Source of the DNA: Lumbricus terrestris
Lineage: Eukaryota > Annelida > Clitellata > Crassiclitellata > Lumbricidae
NCBI GenBank assembly: GCA_949752735.1
Contig: OX457053.1
Location: 23,769,682-23,833,681, forward strand
Direction of reading: 5' to 3'
Length of the DNA: 64,000 nt
A program made the translations under genes and the position numbers. How positions within the stretch are numbered: the stretch's first letter is position 1; each line of letters begins with the position of its first letter. The notes beneath the pieces were generated by a model. It worked only from the letters and a program-made list of their open reading frames with translations, was not told the DNA's origin and ran no database searches. Of the stretch, positions 1-9,620 are shown piece after piece.

Positions 1-221
1 TTACGGAGTTAAACCGCCAACGCTATGCAATGTAACTCGCTTTGAGTTGTTGCGCCTTGCCGTACAAGCCTTCTTTCTTTATGCGGACAGGTTACAGACC
101 AAGTACCACGGAAGGCATTCGTTTATTATAGATTAGATAAATTTGCATTCTATCGTGTTGTATTGGATTAGATCAACGACCATCCATTACTGCTTGGAGC
201 CAACCGTAACGCAATAGAAGT

Positions 222-537
222 GGTTAGATTAGATTAGATTAGATTGGATTGGCTTGGCTTGACTTGGCTTGTCTTGGTTTGGCTTGGATTGGATTGGATT
301 GGATTCGATTAGATTAGATTAGATTAGCTTAGATTAGCTTAGATTAGCTTAGATTAGCTTAGATTAGCTTTAGATTACCTTAGATTAGCTTTAGATTAGC
401 CTCAGATTAGCTTCAGATTAGCTTCAGATTAGCTTCAGATTAGCTTCAGATTAGCTTCAGATTAGCTTCAGATTAGCTTCAGATTAGATTTAGATTAGAT
501 TTAGATTAAATTTAGATTAGATTAGCTTAGCTTGCAT
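222..537. repeat. GATTAG-type degenerate simple repeat
   Basis: Tandem runs of GATTA, GATTGG, GATTAGCTTA and GATTAGCTTC fill this stretch. The unit changes in blocks (5 bp, then 10-11 bp), so it has expanded locally more than once. No coding potential is seen. Confidence 0.9.
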
Positions 538-1482
538 TTTATTGTATTGTATTTTACTAGAAAGGACTTAATAAGCGATCATACATAATTCTAAATCTAC
601 GTTGAATTAAGAAGAGATAGATAAGGGAGGAAAAGATTTGCAGTTCAATAATCTTGCCCTGGTAGGCCTACATAAGATGCAACCAACATAAATTTTTGCA
701 GGCAGCGTCCCAAAAAGCGAGCTCGTGGAAATTAGGTTATTCGATGGCGTAGGCTATTTGCATTTTCATTTTCTTTGTATCGGTATAATTAAGCAGTCCT
801 TTCCCTCACTGTCTGATCGTCTCACTGACAAGTAGTGTAGGGTCAGCTGGGATAAAAGCCAGAGTCACTAATAAAATAGAATAGTAGGCCTAAATAGCTA
901 CGGTAGGAAACTTTAGATAGTAGGCCTAAATAAGAAGTTAAATGGCAGTGCAGCCTTCTTACTACAATACCACTAAGTCTTGTCTATTTGAAAACTATTT
1001 GGATTGAGTAACAGATTACTGTTTTGTGAATTTTGGATGTTTCCAGTGTAATAAACTTTGATTAGTTGTTCTATTTAACTTTAGTACAAACAAGCGTTTA
1101 AGTTTCACAATTATAGAGGCAATAGCTGCTAACTCGAGTTAAAGAACTTAGAGTTAATAGGCAATTTTAACAGAAGCGTAAATTCAATAAATTCAATTTA
1201 TTCTCCGCAACTGGTGGGCGGATTTACTTTCTTTTCGTAATAAATAGTATATAGGAACGTACTATCTGATTGCTAATTTGTTAAGGCAAGAGTTTTACAT
1301 ATTAAAATAGTGACGTAAAAGTTTTAAACTATTTAAATTCAATTTGAATGGCAATTAGTTTATTTACTATCAGTAGTGTACAAAGGGCGATGCTCACCCA
1401 CCCACGCCAGTGCAGGTCACGTGGGTGCACCAGAACCGGTCATTTTTACACTACAACTGCCATTTAGCTAATAAATGACGGC
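538..1482. other. AT-rich sequence, nothing recognised
   Basis: No exon, RNA gene or repeat boundary is supported here. Several TAGGCCTA palindromes occur. It is probably intron or intergenic DNA upstream of the exon at 1923. Confidence 0.5.
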
Positions 1483-1492
1483 TAGTGTAACC

Positions 1493-1789
1493 TGGTGCGA
1501 CCTGGTGGCTGATCGGTAACGCGCTCGCTCACGGAGCGGGCGGTTGCGGTTCGAATCCGGGTAATGACCTTGGGCAAGTTGTTTGCGCACACGTGCCAGT
1601 CGTGCCTCTGTCACCAAGCAGTATAAATTGGTACCAGCGTAAGCTGGAAAGTAAACGGCAAGTCCTGGAAAATCACTGGCCCCGTGTCCAGGACCTTGGG
1701 ATTCGTCCATTGCCGGCTCAAGGGCCAAGAAAAGGAGATGAGCGCCTCACCAACGGGCCTTCGGTCCTCGGATGACTTTACTTACTCCT
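1493..1789 (+). mobile_element. tRNA-derived SINE with 10-bp target duplication
   Basis: The head resembles a tRNA gene. An A-box-like TGGCTGATCGGTAACGC is followed about 35 bp later by a B-box-like GGTTCGAATCC. A non-tRNA body and a short AT-rich tail follow. The element is bounded by a perfect direct repeat TAGTGTAACC at 1483-1492 and 1790-1799, the mark of LINE-mediated retroposition. It sits about 130 bp upstream of the exon acceptor at 1922. Its body differs from the SINE family near 54-63 kb, so at least two SINE families are present. Confidence 0.85.
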
Positions 1790-1922
1790 TAGTGTAACCC
1801 AGTCACTGCAGCTTAGTTGGCTAGGGGCACAGAAGGAGAAGAAATCGCGAGACAAATTTCTGTTCTCGCGCACAACTGCACTTGATTATTGTTAATTAAT
1901 TATTGTTCTGTTGTCTTTTTAG

Positions 1923-2700
1923 CAAGCGGATCGGCAACGTGATTGGTCAGGAGTTAGCGATGCGGGACCTGAAGCCGTTGAGTTCAGCAACAGCCGTCTA
2001 CGACACAACCGTCGTCTACGCAAGGAACAAGGCCTTCGAACCGGTCAAGGTCAACATCGTTCGTTCCCCGGCGAATTCCTCCTCCGCAGCAGGCGGCGCC
2101 TCGAAGCCCGGCCAAGGAAACTGCGCCGCAGAAGCGCCAAGCGATTACGAATACGTCTGGGACAGCCCGTCCAACATGGCGTCGTCTGGTCACGTGTCCA
2201 CCTGCCCGGTCGCTAGCAAGACAGTCGACAACGGTCCTGACCTGTTGAAGGTCACGTCGTCGTGTGCCGCGTCCACCTCTTGCGCCAATCCGAGAGGGGC
2301 GGCGGTGACGGGGCAGCGATCGGTGACCTTGCCCAAGAAGGAGATGGGCAGGCGATTCGAGAGACAGGCCGGGACCCTGGGCCGCGGCGGGGCTACCAAC
2401 AACACCCTGAGGAAGCCGGAGATGGGCGGCCCCATCGCCTCCCCCTCTTGTTCTTCCTCCTCCACCACCTCCTCCTCGCCCCGCCCATCCAGACCAGCCT
2501 TCGATGCGACGGACTGTAGAGGGAGACCGTGCACTGTGAAGAGGAGTGGCAGCAGGGACGATGGCCTCCTCGTTGGGTCGCAGAAGACTCTGCCGACGAG
2601 AGGTAGCAGTGACCTCCTGGCCGCCAAGCGATCCATCGCCCTTCCTCTTGCGGCCGATGTTCCCCCACCGCTCGCAGTTCGGCAGCACAGGCGCTGCTAG
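1923..2700 (+). CDS. Serine-rich unrecognised protein, probable last coding exon
   Basis: An open frame runs from a good splice acceptor (pyrimidine-rich tract ending in TTTTTAG at 1922) to a TAG at 2698-2700. It is much richer in GC than its surroundings. With the acceptor used, translation enters at phase 2 and begins KRIGNVIGQELAMRDL, continuing for about 258 residues. The first 50 residues look structured (KAFEPVKVNIVRS near the end). The rest is low-complexity, rich in Ser, Pro, Gly and Arg, with a serine/threonine run near the middle. This would suit a disordered cytoplasmic tail. The ATG at 1903 lies before the acceptor, inside the predicted intron, and is unlikely to be the real start. 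Upstream exons were not found in the window. I do not recognise the family. The opposite strand is also open but looks like a shadow. Confidence 0.5.
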
Positions 2701-2873
2701 GTCCGCTGTAGCCTCAGCCGTCGACGATGCATCGCTTGCCGAGGGAGCCAATCACCTCGTCGGTCCCCTTGCCATCATCGACCACCGCCTATGTCTCTCT
2801 GCGAATCACCTGCTGGTTAAGTTTGTCAGAAGCATGCAGCGAATCGTTTTCTGAACTGTAGGCTATTATGTCC

Positions 2874-3029
2874 TGGTATCCATGGAGATGACCTCACATT
2901 GGTATCCATAGAGATTGCCTCGCATTGGGATTCATGGAGATGACCTCACATTGGGATCCATGGAGATTGCCTCTCATTGGGATCCATGGAGATGGGCTCA
3001 TATTGGTATCCATGGTGATTGCCTCACGT
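2874..3029. repeat. 26-bp minisatellite, six copies
   Basis: Six units of exactly 26 bp, each built around ATCCATGGAGAT followed by GCCTCACATTGG or a close variant. Degenerate copies containing CCATGGAGA continue to about 3385. It lies just after the 1923-2700 exon. Confidence 0.85.
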
Positions 3030-3582
3030 TGACATCATGGTTAAAGTTGTTTGGGTGAGTAGTGGGAACACCGAAGAATAGTTTTACTGGAATGCATGTG
3101 TTTCCGTGGTTCCAGGCATGATGAGCAGTGAGAGCAGCACAAGCAAAGAATTTCGAAGCGGTGGAAACGCCGTTCACGCGCGTTCCCGCCCACTTTAAAC
3201 CCTGGCACCGCGGTATCCACCGAAAACACGTGACGTTGGTAACCATGGATGTCACGTGACGTTGATTATCATCGAGATGTCTTGACGTTAGCGTCGATTT
3301 AAATACAGGGGCGTTGCAATGGTAACCATGGAGACGTCTGTGCGTTCGTATCCATGGAGATGGACAGTTAGCCGGCGACTCCACCGTTCAACCAATGGCT
3401 GCTAAGGAGGGGCGGGGCTGCCTCCTGTGTTTCGCCACCTGGCGAATGTTTAGGTGACTAACGCCGCACAAGGATCTCTTCTCGCTGTTGTCAGGCTCGG
3501 ACGGTGTATCTATTATGTAGTTCAGCTCAAGGCTAAAGGCTTTATTTGCGTTATCTCGGTGTTCCTGCATGCACATTGCACA

Positions 3583-3650
3583 CGCGTACATACATACATG
3601 CATACATGCATACAAGCCATACATACATGCACATACATGCACATACATGC
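3583..3650. repeat. ACATACATGC microsatellite
   Basis: Repeats of ACATACATGC and CATACATG. It directly abuts the MITE at 3657. A similar run lies between the two MITE copies at 3958-4030. Confidence 0.85.
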
Positions 3651-3656
3651 TGGCAC

Positions 3657-3939
3657 CAGAGGCGGATACAGAAATGTTTTAAGGGTTTAGTCAACATTTT
3701 TGGTCTTGGATCAAAAAAATTGTTTGGGTCTTTCGCCGAAAATTCTCATGACGTAGGCTACATGTAACAACTCCGGTTGTTTGAAAGCTGGTGACCTTTT
3801 TAAAGTCATATGGTATTTTTTCTCTCTCACCTTTTCCCGCTGCATTGATTGAAAGCTTGAAACATAGATAATGGGAGCCACGTCCCGTGTAAATCTCTGA
3901 ATGGGTGTATGGCCTGATTTACCTCTGGATCCACCCCTG
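3657..3939. mobile_element. hAT-type MITE, family A (CARGGGCGGAT), diverged copy
   Basis: Ends CAGAGGCGGATACAG and CTGGATCCACCCCTG form an imperfect terminal inverted repeat. The flanks GCTGGCAC (3649-3656) and GCTGTCAT (3940-3947) are a likely decayed 8-bp TSD (6 of 8). The interior has the family's short AGTCAT/GATGACC blocks. There is no transposase. Confidence 0.65.
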
Positions 3940-4053
3940 GCTGTCATGGCTGACACGAATACATACATGCATACATACATAGTACATACACATACGTATA
4001 TGCAAACGTCCATACATTATATGCATGCATGCGTAACATGCGTAACTCTGTGC

Positions 4054-4488
4054 CAAGGGCGGATACAGAAATTTTCGGAGGGGGGCCAAAATTTTGGGTC
4101 TTGTTGGTGGGACAGGGGAAAAATTTCGTTGTGCCGCCGAAAAACTTGATGACCTTTTTTTAGTCATCGTCCAATTTTCCGGGAAAAGATACCATTTCAA
4201 CCGCCGAAAAAACTGATGACCTTTTTTTTAGTCATCGTCCAATTTTCAGGGAACACCATTTCAACCGCCGAAAAAATGATGACCTTTTTTTAAGTCGTCA
4301 TCCATAGTCGTGATGATAAATTGAACGGGGGGCCACGTCCCATACAATTTTTAATAGGGGGGCCTGATGTCCTGTTTTCTCTCCCGCTATATTTATTTAA
4401 TGGCTTGTTGAACCAAATGTGGGGGCCACGGCCCATGCAATTTTTAAATGGGGCCATGGCCGGATTGGCCCCCCTGGATCCGCCCCTG
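4054..4488. mobile_element. hAT-type MITE, family A, longest copy
   Basis: Begins CAAGGGCGGATACAG and ends CTGGATCCGCCCCTG, a terminal inverted repeat of about 15 bp. Flanked by CTCTGTGC (4046-4053) and CTCTGCGC (4489-4496), 7 of 8 matching. An internal segment ending in a GATGACCTTTTTT-type motif is repeated three times, which explains the length. Confidence 0.8.
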
Positions 4489-4496
4489 CTCTGCGC

Positions 4497-5250
4497 ACAC
4501 ACAAGCGCTTACTAATGTACCGTATATAGAGTATACACCTATGATCAGTGTATTTATGTACTGTAACTTGTATTTTTCAAGTGCGGATCCATTCATTTAG
4601 CTTCGGTGCACCCACCACTGAGCAGTTCTCCGTGCAGAACGGTTTTGGCAGAGAGCAGAAGTTTTTTTATCTCATAATATGATATCAGGGCCAGAGCGAA
4701 ATCTCTGCGAAAATGATACACAGGATTGCAGACAGATTAAGTCAAGAAAAGTCAGATCGGCAGAGAGAAAGAGGTATAGGGAGATGGGAAATGGGGAGAA
4801 GAGGGAAAGATAGAGTGAGACTAGTTATAAGCTGATACCGGGCGAAAGAGATGGATAACTTGGATCCCTTTTTCATCAGTTTCTGCATGCTCCGCCTTTA
4901 TATTTATTTAATTTTATATAATAATTATATATAAAATGTCTGCTTTCTTTATATAATAATTATATATATCTGCATTGTTGTATATATGTATATTTATGAA
5001 TAGCCTTGCTTCTTAATTGTCTAGAGTAGCTGTTGCATCCGCAAATTTAAACGGGAGCATTGTCTTCTAAAATTAATTTGTCACCATTCTAGAACTTATC
5101 TACAAATTGCAATTAATTCGCTGTGACAAATCAAGAGGTTCAGGGCTGAGAGTTTATTCCACAGAATAGCAGTTTACAGAATAAAAACTATAAATATCTT
5201 GTACCTAAATTCCGAGACATTTTTCTTCTCAGCTCTACTACCAGGGATAG
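4497..5250. other. No gene seen; short AT-rich duplication inside
   Basis: No coding or RNA feature is supported. An AT-rich block (TTTATATAATAATTATATAT) occurs twice, near 4912 and 4950. Confidence 0.5.
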
Positions 5251-5258
5251 GTCCCTGA

Positions 5259-5420
5259 CATAGGTGCAAATTGTGCAATCACGTCCTAAAAGTTGAGGGG
5301 GGACCATAATGAATCATGTCCTAAAAGTTGGGGGACCATAATAATAAAGTTAGGGGCCACTCAAAAGTTGGGGGGACGCGTCCCGTGGGTCCTATAGGGT
5401 GGTTGTAACTTGTGCCTATG
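5259..5420. mobile_element. Short hAT-type MITE (CATAGGTGCAA ends)
   Basis: Ends CATAGGTGCAAATTG and CAACTT...GTGCCTATG-like are inverted. Flanks GTCCCTGA (5251-5258) and GTCCGTGA (5421-5428) match at 7 of 8 positions. The interior carries AAAGTTGGGGG-type tandem blocks. Confidence 0.65.
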
Positions 5421-6139
5421 GTCCGTGAAGTCCGCCGATCACCTGAAAAATATCAAGAAACTAAGCTTTTCAGGCATCCTGAAATCTTCTAAACGATTTT
5501 AAGATTTAAACCAACGGCATTCCATAATTCTACCACTGTACCACATTGCTGACCTTGAGAACCCATATGCCCATTGTCCCATCGTTTTGCCTATGAAGGT
5601 AGTTCTTTGGACCTAAACCTATAGGTAGGCTAACATACAGCATCCGTCACTACATTTCTTTTGTTTGTCCATAACTTTAAAGTTGGTGAACGCAACTTCG
5701 ACTATCTCGGGTTCTTTATGATACTTTTTATTTTAGCATTGATGTTTATTAACAATAAAATTGAATTTTCCCCCAAAAAATCTGTTAAGTTAATGTTAAT
5801 AAATAAAAGCGCTGACAGGTCCTTCGCACTTCCGACTTAATATCACAGCGGCTGAACAGGACAGTTGTGCTGTAACATCAGAACTAAAGAATAAAAAGAC
5901 TTTCGCTTCAGGACCGTTTCCAAGAAGTGAACAATTACGCCCAGACCGAGACAATAGGTTCCGAGACACTATCCGAGACCATGCAATTCTAAATGTCAAA
6001 TGGTAAGTAAGTGATGAACTGGTAAATCCATTTTTGCACCGATTGCAGAGTCTATAGCTTTGTGCGAAAGTGAAAGCCAAGGCATAGCTTTGGTCCAAGA
6101 CAGTGTGCACATGGGAGTAACAAAAGTCGCATTGCTTAC

Positions 6140-6341
6140 CTGTCACGATGACGATGATGATGAGGAGGAGGAGGAGGAGCGGGATGAGTAGGAGGAGGAG
6201 AAGGAGAAGGAGAAGGACGGTCAGTAATTGTTTTTGGTCTTGAGGATCAATGAGGATAGCATCAAGGAAAGTAATTGGCAAAACAATGGGCATGAAGACT
6301 TTGAAGAGTGAGGGGTACACTAGCTCGCCCCCACTCTCCAT
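6140..6341 (-). CDS. Possible first coding exon with leucine-rich hydrophobic segment
   Basis: On the minus strand an ATG at 6341 opens about 67 codons. They run into a textbook splice donor, GTGACAG|GTAAGC, at 6140/6139. The predicted peptide starts MESGGELVYPSLFKVF and has a long Leu/Ile run encoded by a (GAG/CTC)n-type repeat at about 6155-6215. That could be a signal anchor or just the simple repeat. The longer open frame that reads through the donor to 5796 would be intron. No downstream exon was identified and no family is recognised. Confidence 0.25.
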
Positions 6342-7160
6342 TAAAAAGGTGCACTCGCAAATTACGGTTTATGCATTTGTGACAACGTATGGAACCAAAC
6401 AGTGGTTTCCACTTTACATTATAACACTTAACGGTTATAAGTCATTGCTAAGAGGTTTTTTGCATCAATGTTGAGATGCCGTCAGCAGTTAATAGTGAAT
6501 TCTTTATACGTAATAATGATTCGATGCTGAGATTTGGCTTATATGCTATGTTAAACTTGAACCTGTAGTAGGTTTATTTGTTAAATCTTTCGAAACAGTG
6601 TAAAGTTGTGTAAAGTTTGTTGAATTCTTCACAGAAATAATTCCAAACCCGCGGACTTATAGGCCAGAGGTTTCGTTAACTTGTTCAGGAAAATCGCAAG
6701 TCGTGGCCTAAGCCTATTGAGCCCACCGAAAGTTTTTCAAAGCTGAAATATGTTGTCTTTCAGGTCGGTTTTAGGGACTGTCCAATGTCCATATATGGCG
6801 TCACGGGGATTGGGGGGGGGGAAGGGAGTCAGACATTTGTGACGATGTGCGACGGCCACACACTAGATACCATACGAATTTTGTGTTGGCGCCTGACGAG
6901 GGGTTGGGTAAAAAAATCGTCAAAAATTGCGTCACGTCATTTGTGAACGGCCTCTCGCGCTGTGTACCGGGTAGCTCTAATGGCACTTGTTAAATTAAGC
7001 ACTTGTGAAATTAAGGCTACATTGACCGTCTAATATTTATGACAGTGTATTGAGATTTTTAATGCTACTATTGTTAGTTTGTACCATAGATATGGTTTGT
7101 GTTTGTACAGAAGCTGTTTAAAAGTTTATGGTAAAGCGCAATAAAAAACAAACTAGGGGC
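6342..7160. other. No gene recognised
   Basis: No exon, RNA or complete mobile element could be bounded here. Confidence 0.4.
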
Positions 7161-7717
7161 CTAGGGCTGTACCGAATGGGTGATTACCAATATCCTGCCG
7201 AATACGAATAATTGGACGAACTATTCGGTTGAATATGAAAACGAATAGTGTACGAAATAAGTTTACCGACAGCATAAAATTTTTCAAATCTGAGCAAAAG
7301 TTTCAAGTCAGTAAATTTACCACATGAATATTTAGCCTATTAACTAAAATTAGGTGTAAACAGTTGACCACATAAGGGGCGGATCCAGGGGCCAATCCGG
7401 CCATGCCCCCATTTAGAAATTTCCTTTTTACTAGCTATTCTGGCTTGGGAAGTTGACGTGCCCCCCCCATGAGTAATGCCGTAGGCCCTCCGCACACCCA
7501 CGAAGTCCGCACACGAGGCCATTACGACTAAGGAAAATGGTCATCAACTTTTTGGCGGATAAAATGGGTATCTTTTTCTTGGGAAATGGAAACAAATGAC
7601 TATCAGATTTTTCGACGACCAAGACGAAAATTTAAAAATTTTCCCTGCCCCAAGACCGAAAATTTTGCCCCCTCCTTCGAAAATTCCTGTATCCGCCCTT
7701 GTTCGGTACAGCCCTAG
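7161..7717. mobile_element. MITE with CTAGGGCTGTACCGAA ends, carrying a nested MITE
   Basis: The two ends, CTAGGGCTGTACCGAA at 7161 and its inverse ending at 7717, are perfect inverted copies. The left interior has repeated GAATA/CGAAT blocks. The right end directly abuts the family A MITE inside it. No matching 8-bp flank was found, so the right side may be rearranged. Confidence 0.6.
7374..7701. mobile_element. hAT-type MITE, family A, inverted and nested
   Basis: Reads AGGGGCGGATCCAGGGG at its left and TGTATCCGCCCTTG at its right, the reverse orientation of the 4054 copy. It lies within the 7161-7717 element. No clean TSD is visible. Confidence 0.6.
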
Positions 7718-8093
7718 AAAATCTATCTTGAAAGATCTCTGATCTCTGAATTGCTGCACGATGTTCTAGCGTTACGTCATTATTATTAGAGAATTGCTTG
7801 AATGCTTTTGTCACGTAAACTCGATGTGAAACTTTCAGGAACCCCAATTATCGTCCAAAAACTATGAACACGACTTTATATAATTATTGAATTGGAAAGT
7901 CTTGTGTATAAATTGTCTTTGGCTTCGCGTAAAGAAACTTGATGATTCGATTAAATTGTCGAATAGTGCATTTAAAGTAAGCTTATAATAGGGCCTACAT
8001 GCAGCATGAGAATAGGTCTAATGTAGAAAAATTGGTTGGGTCAGACTTTAATTTATGTGAGTGTGCAATGAGGAATTTACTATGGGTCCTAAG

Positions 8094-8291
8094 CAGGGTG
8101 AGAATTGCCGGGGTTTGGGGGTTTAAACCCACAGTCTTTCTTAGAGCCACATACTAAAGCCTGTTTTCACTCCCCAATTCCAAGTGGATAATGGTCCAAC
8201 CCCTCAGTTATTTTACCACAATTATCACACTGGCCATAAGAAAGACTAGGAGGAGTTGAACCCCACAGCCTCTTCGGTAATTCTCACCCAC
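8094..8291. mobile_element. Short inverted-repeat element (CAGGGTGAGAATTGCCG)
   Basis: CAGGGTGAGAATTGCCG at the left and CGGTAATTCTCACCCA at the right are inverted. Each is followed inward by GGTTTAAACCC-like or TTGAACCCC-like sequence. The TSD is not clear. Confidence 0.55.
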
Positions 8292-8405
8292 CTAGGCCTA
8301 CTTATGATGATAAAGGGCTATTCGGTTAGCAATTATTGAGATAATAAATTATTTATTGTGAGAAAATTTGCGTGTCAAGAAACAGGTCTATAGGCCTAGC
8401 CTGGG

Positions 8406-8569
8406 CAGTGGCGTAGGCAAGGGGGGGTTTCGGGGGTTAAAACCCCCCCCATTGGCTCCGAAAAAAAGGTTTTTTTAAGGTTATTTTTCCGTTTAAGTAA
8501 GAAAAAATAGCAAAAAACAGAGTTTCCGGCCATAAAACCCCCCATGAAAAATTCCTGGCTACGCCACTG
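8406..8569. mobile_element. hAT-type MITE, family B (CAGTGGCGTAG), perfect TSD
   Basis: 164 bp, with exact terminal inverted repeats CAGTGGCGTAG/CTACGCCACTG. Flanked by a perfect 8-bp duplication AGCCTGGG (8398-8405 and 8570-8577). The TSD length and CAG-start ends fit the hAT superfamily. A related copy lies at 61859. Confidence 0.9.
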
Positions 8570-8577
8570 AGCCTGGG

Positions 8578-9184
8578 ACGTCCTATTCGTTCAGAAACTG
8601 TGATTTTAACTGTGTCTAGAAGACTTTCGGCCAATAGGCTACATATCGGCCTACCATTAGCCTATTATCTGTGAGTCGGCCTAACTGTTAATTAAATCCT
8701 TGACAAAGTTGAACTGTCTACCTCTTCGGTGTAGTGTATACCTAATTCCACGGGTTTGATTTTCGAATCAAGTCAAGACGATTTAGTATTCGCTATGAAG
8801 CGTATTGAAATGAAGTGATGTGTATTGAATTATAAGTTGACGTGTAATAAAAAAAAGAGAAAAGACTTATTGATTTTTCATTGCCATAGCAATAGCAATA
8901 GCCTACCTAGCAGTGACGAATTAATGGCCTACGTGTGACGTGCCGACTTCGAGCCTGCAATAGGCTCTACAGTCTACAGACTACAGACCGCATAGGCCTA
9001 GGCTATTATTCATCGGCCTGTGGACAGATGTGCAATATATGAAACGTTACCAGCCTATACATTATATTGCAAACGTACATGCACGCGCACAATCCTATTG
9101 TCGATATTGTATGTCCTACTCTTTATAATTGTTTGAACGATTATATGCCTATCTGTCCACCGCCTATCTATGGCGGTGGAAGTG
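8578..9184. other. No gene; TAGGCCTA-rich unique sequence
   Basis: Several TAGGCCTA or AGGCCTA words occur. No exon is supported. It is the 5' flank of the gypsy insertion. Confidence 0.4.
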
Positions 9185-9189
9185 CGTGG

Positions 9190-9338
9190 TGTTGCGTGAT
9201 TAAGTTAATGTATCCTCTATGTGATATGTGGTCTGGGCCTAGGCTCCGGACAGGAAGCTCTTTGTTGTTGGACTTTAGGCACGATTATTATTTGACTTAT
9301 AATAAACCTATGTAAGTATTAAAAGTTAACACGAAACA
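9190..9338 (+). repeat. 5' LTR of the gypsy element
   Basis: 149 bp, TG...CA, identical to the copy at 13554-13702. It contains AATAAA at 9301-9306 as the likely polyadenylation signal. The target duplication CGTGG precedes it. Confidence 0.97.
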
Positions 9339-9352
9339 TGGTGGCAGCGGTG
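9339..9352 (+). promoter_or_regulatory. Primer binding site, tRNA-Leu type
   Basis: TGGTGGCAGCGGTG begins directly after the LTR. It is complementary to the 3' end of an animal tRNA-Leu (…CACCGCTGCCA plus CCA) as I recall that sequence. A match to the species' own tRNA set would confirm it. Confidence 0.7.
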
Positions 9353-9443
9353 CACACCAGTGTCGTCTAAACCAGCGCTGGAAACTAACTTTCGGAACTA
9401 AATTCCTAACGAACGATATTAATCCTGCTCCTCAACGTGCAAA

Positions 9444-9584
9444 ATGGCGGAAGTTTTAGTCGCACCTATCTCGGGTATTCGACCCCCTGCGCCTCTCTGC
9501 ATGGACGATAACCTTGTTGACAGTTGGCGTTCTTTCAAGCAGAAATGGAAAAACTACGCCATAATTACCAACCTAGCACAATAG
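9444..9584 (+). pseudogene. N-terminal gag segment ending at in-frame TAG
   Basis: The ATG at 9444 opens 46 codons (MAEVLVAPISG...) ending at TAG 9582-9584. The same frame then continues without interruption through the ATG at 9621 and the whole polyprotein. The amino acids on both sides (DSWRSFKQKW before, YQVALLLHVMG after) read like one gag domain. This is therefore a gag frame split by a single nonsense codon. Readthrough suppression or a start at 9621 are alternatives. Confidence 0.75.
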
Positions 9585-9620
9585 AGCCAACAGTATCAGG
9601 TTGCCTTACTTCTACACGTC

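Noticed and set aside
1500..1565. Possible functional tRNA gene
   Set aside because: It has A- and B-box-like sequence but no acceptor stem pairing was apparent, and it lies inside a SINE with a TSD.
1984..2751. 255-codon antisense frame over the serine-rich exon
   Set aside because: Gly/Arg-rich shadow of a GC-rich exon; the plus strand has the good splice acceptor.
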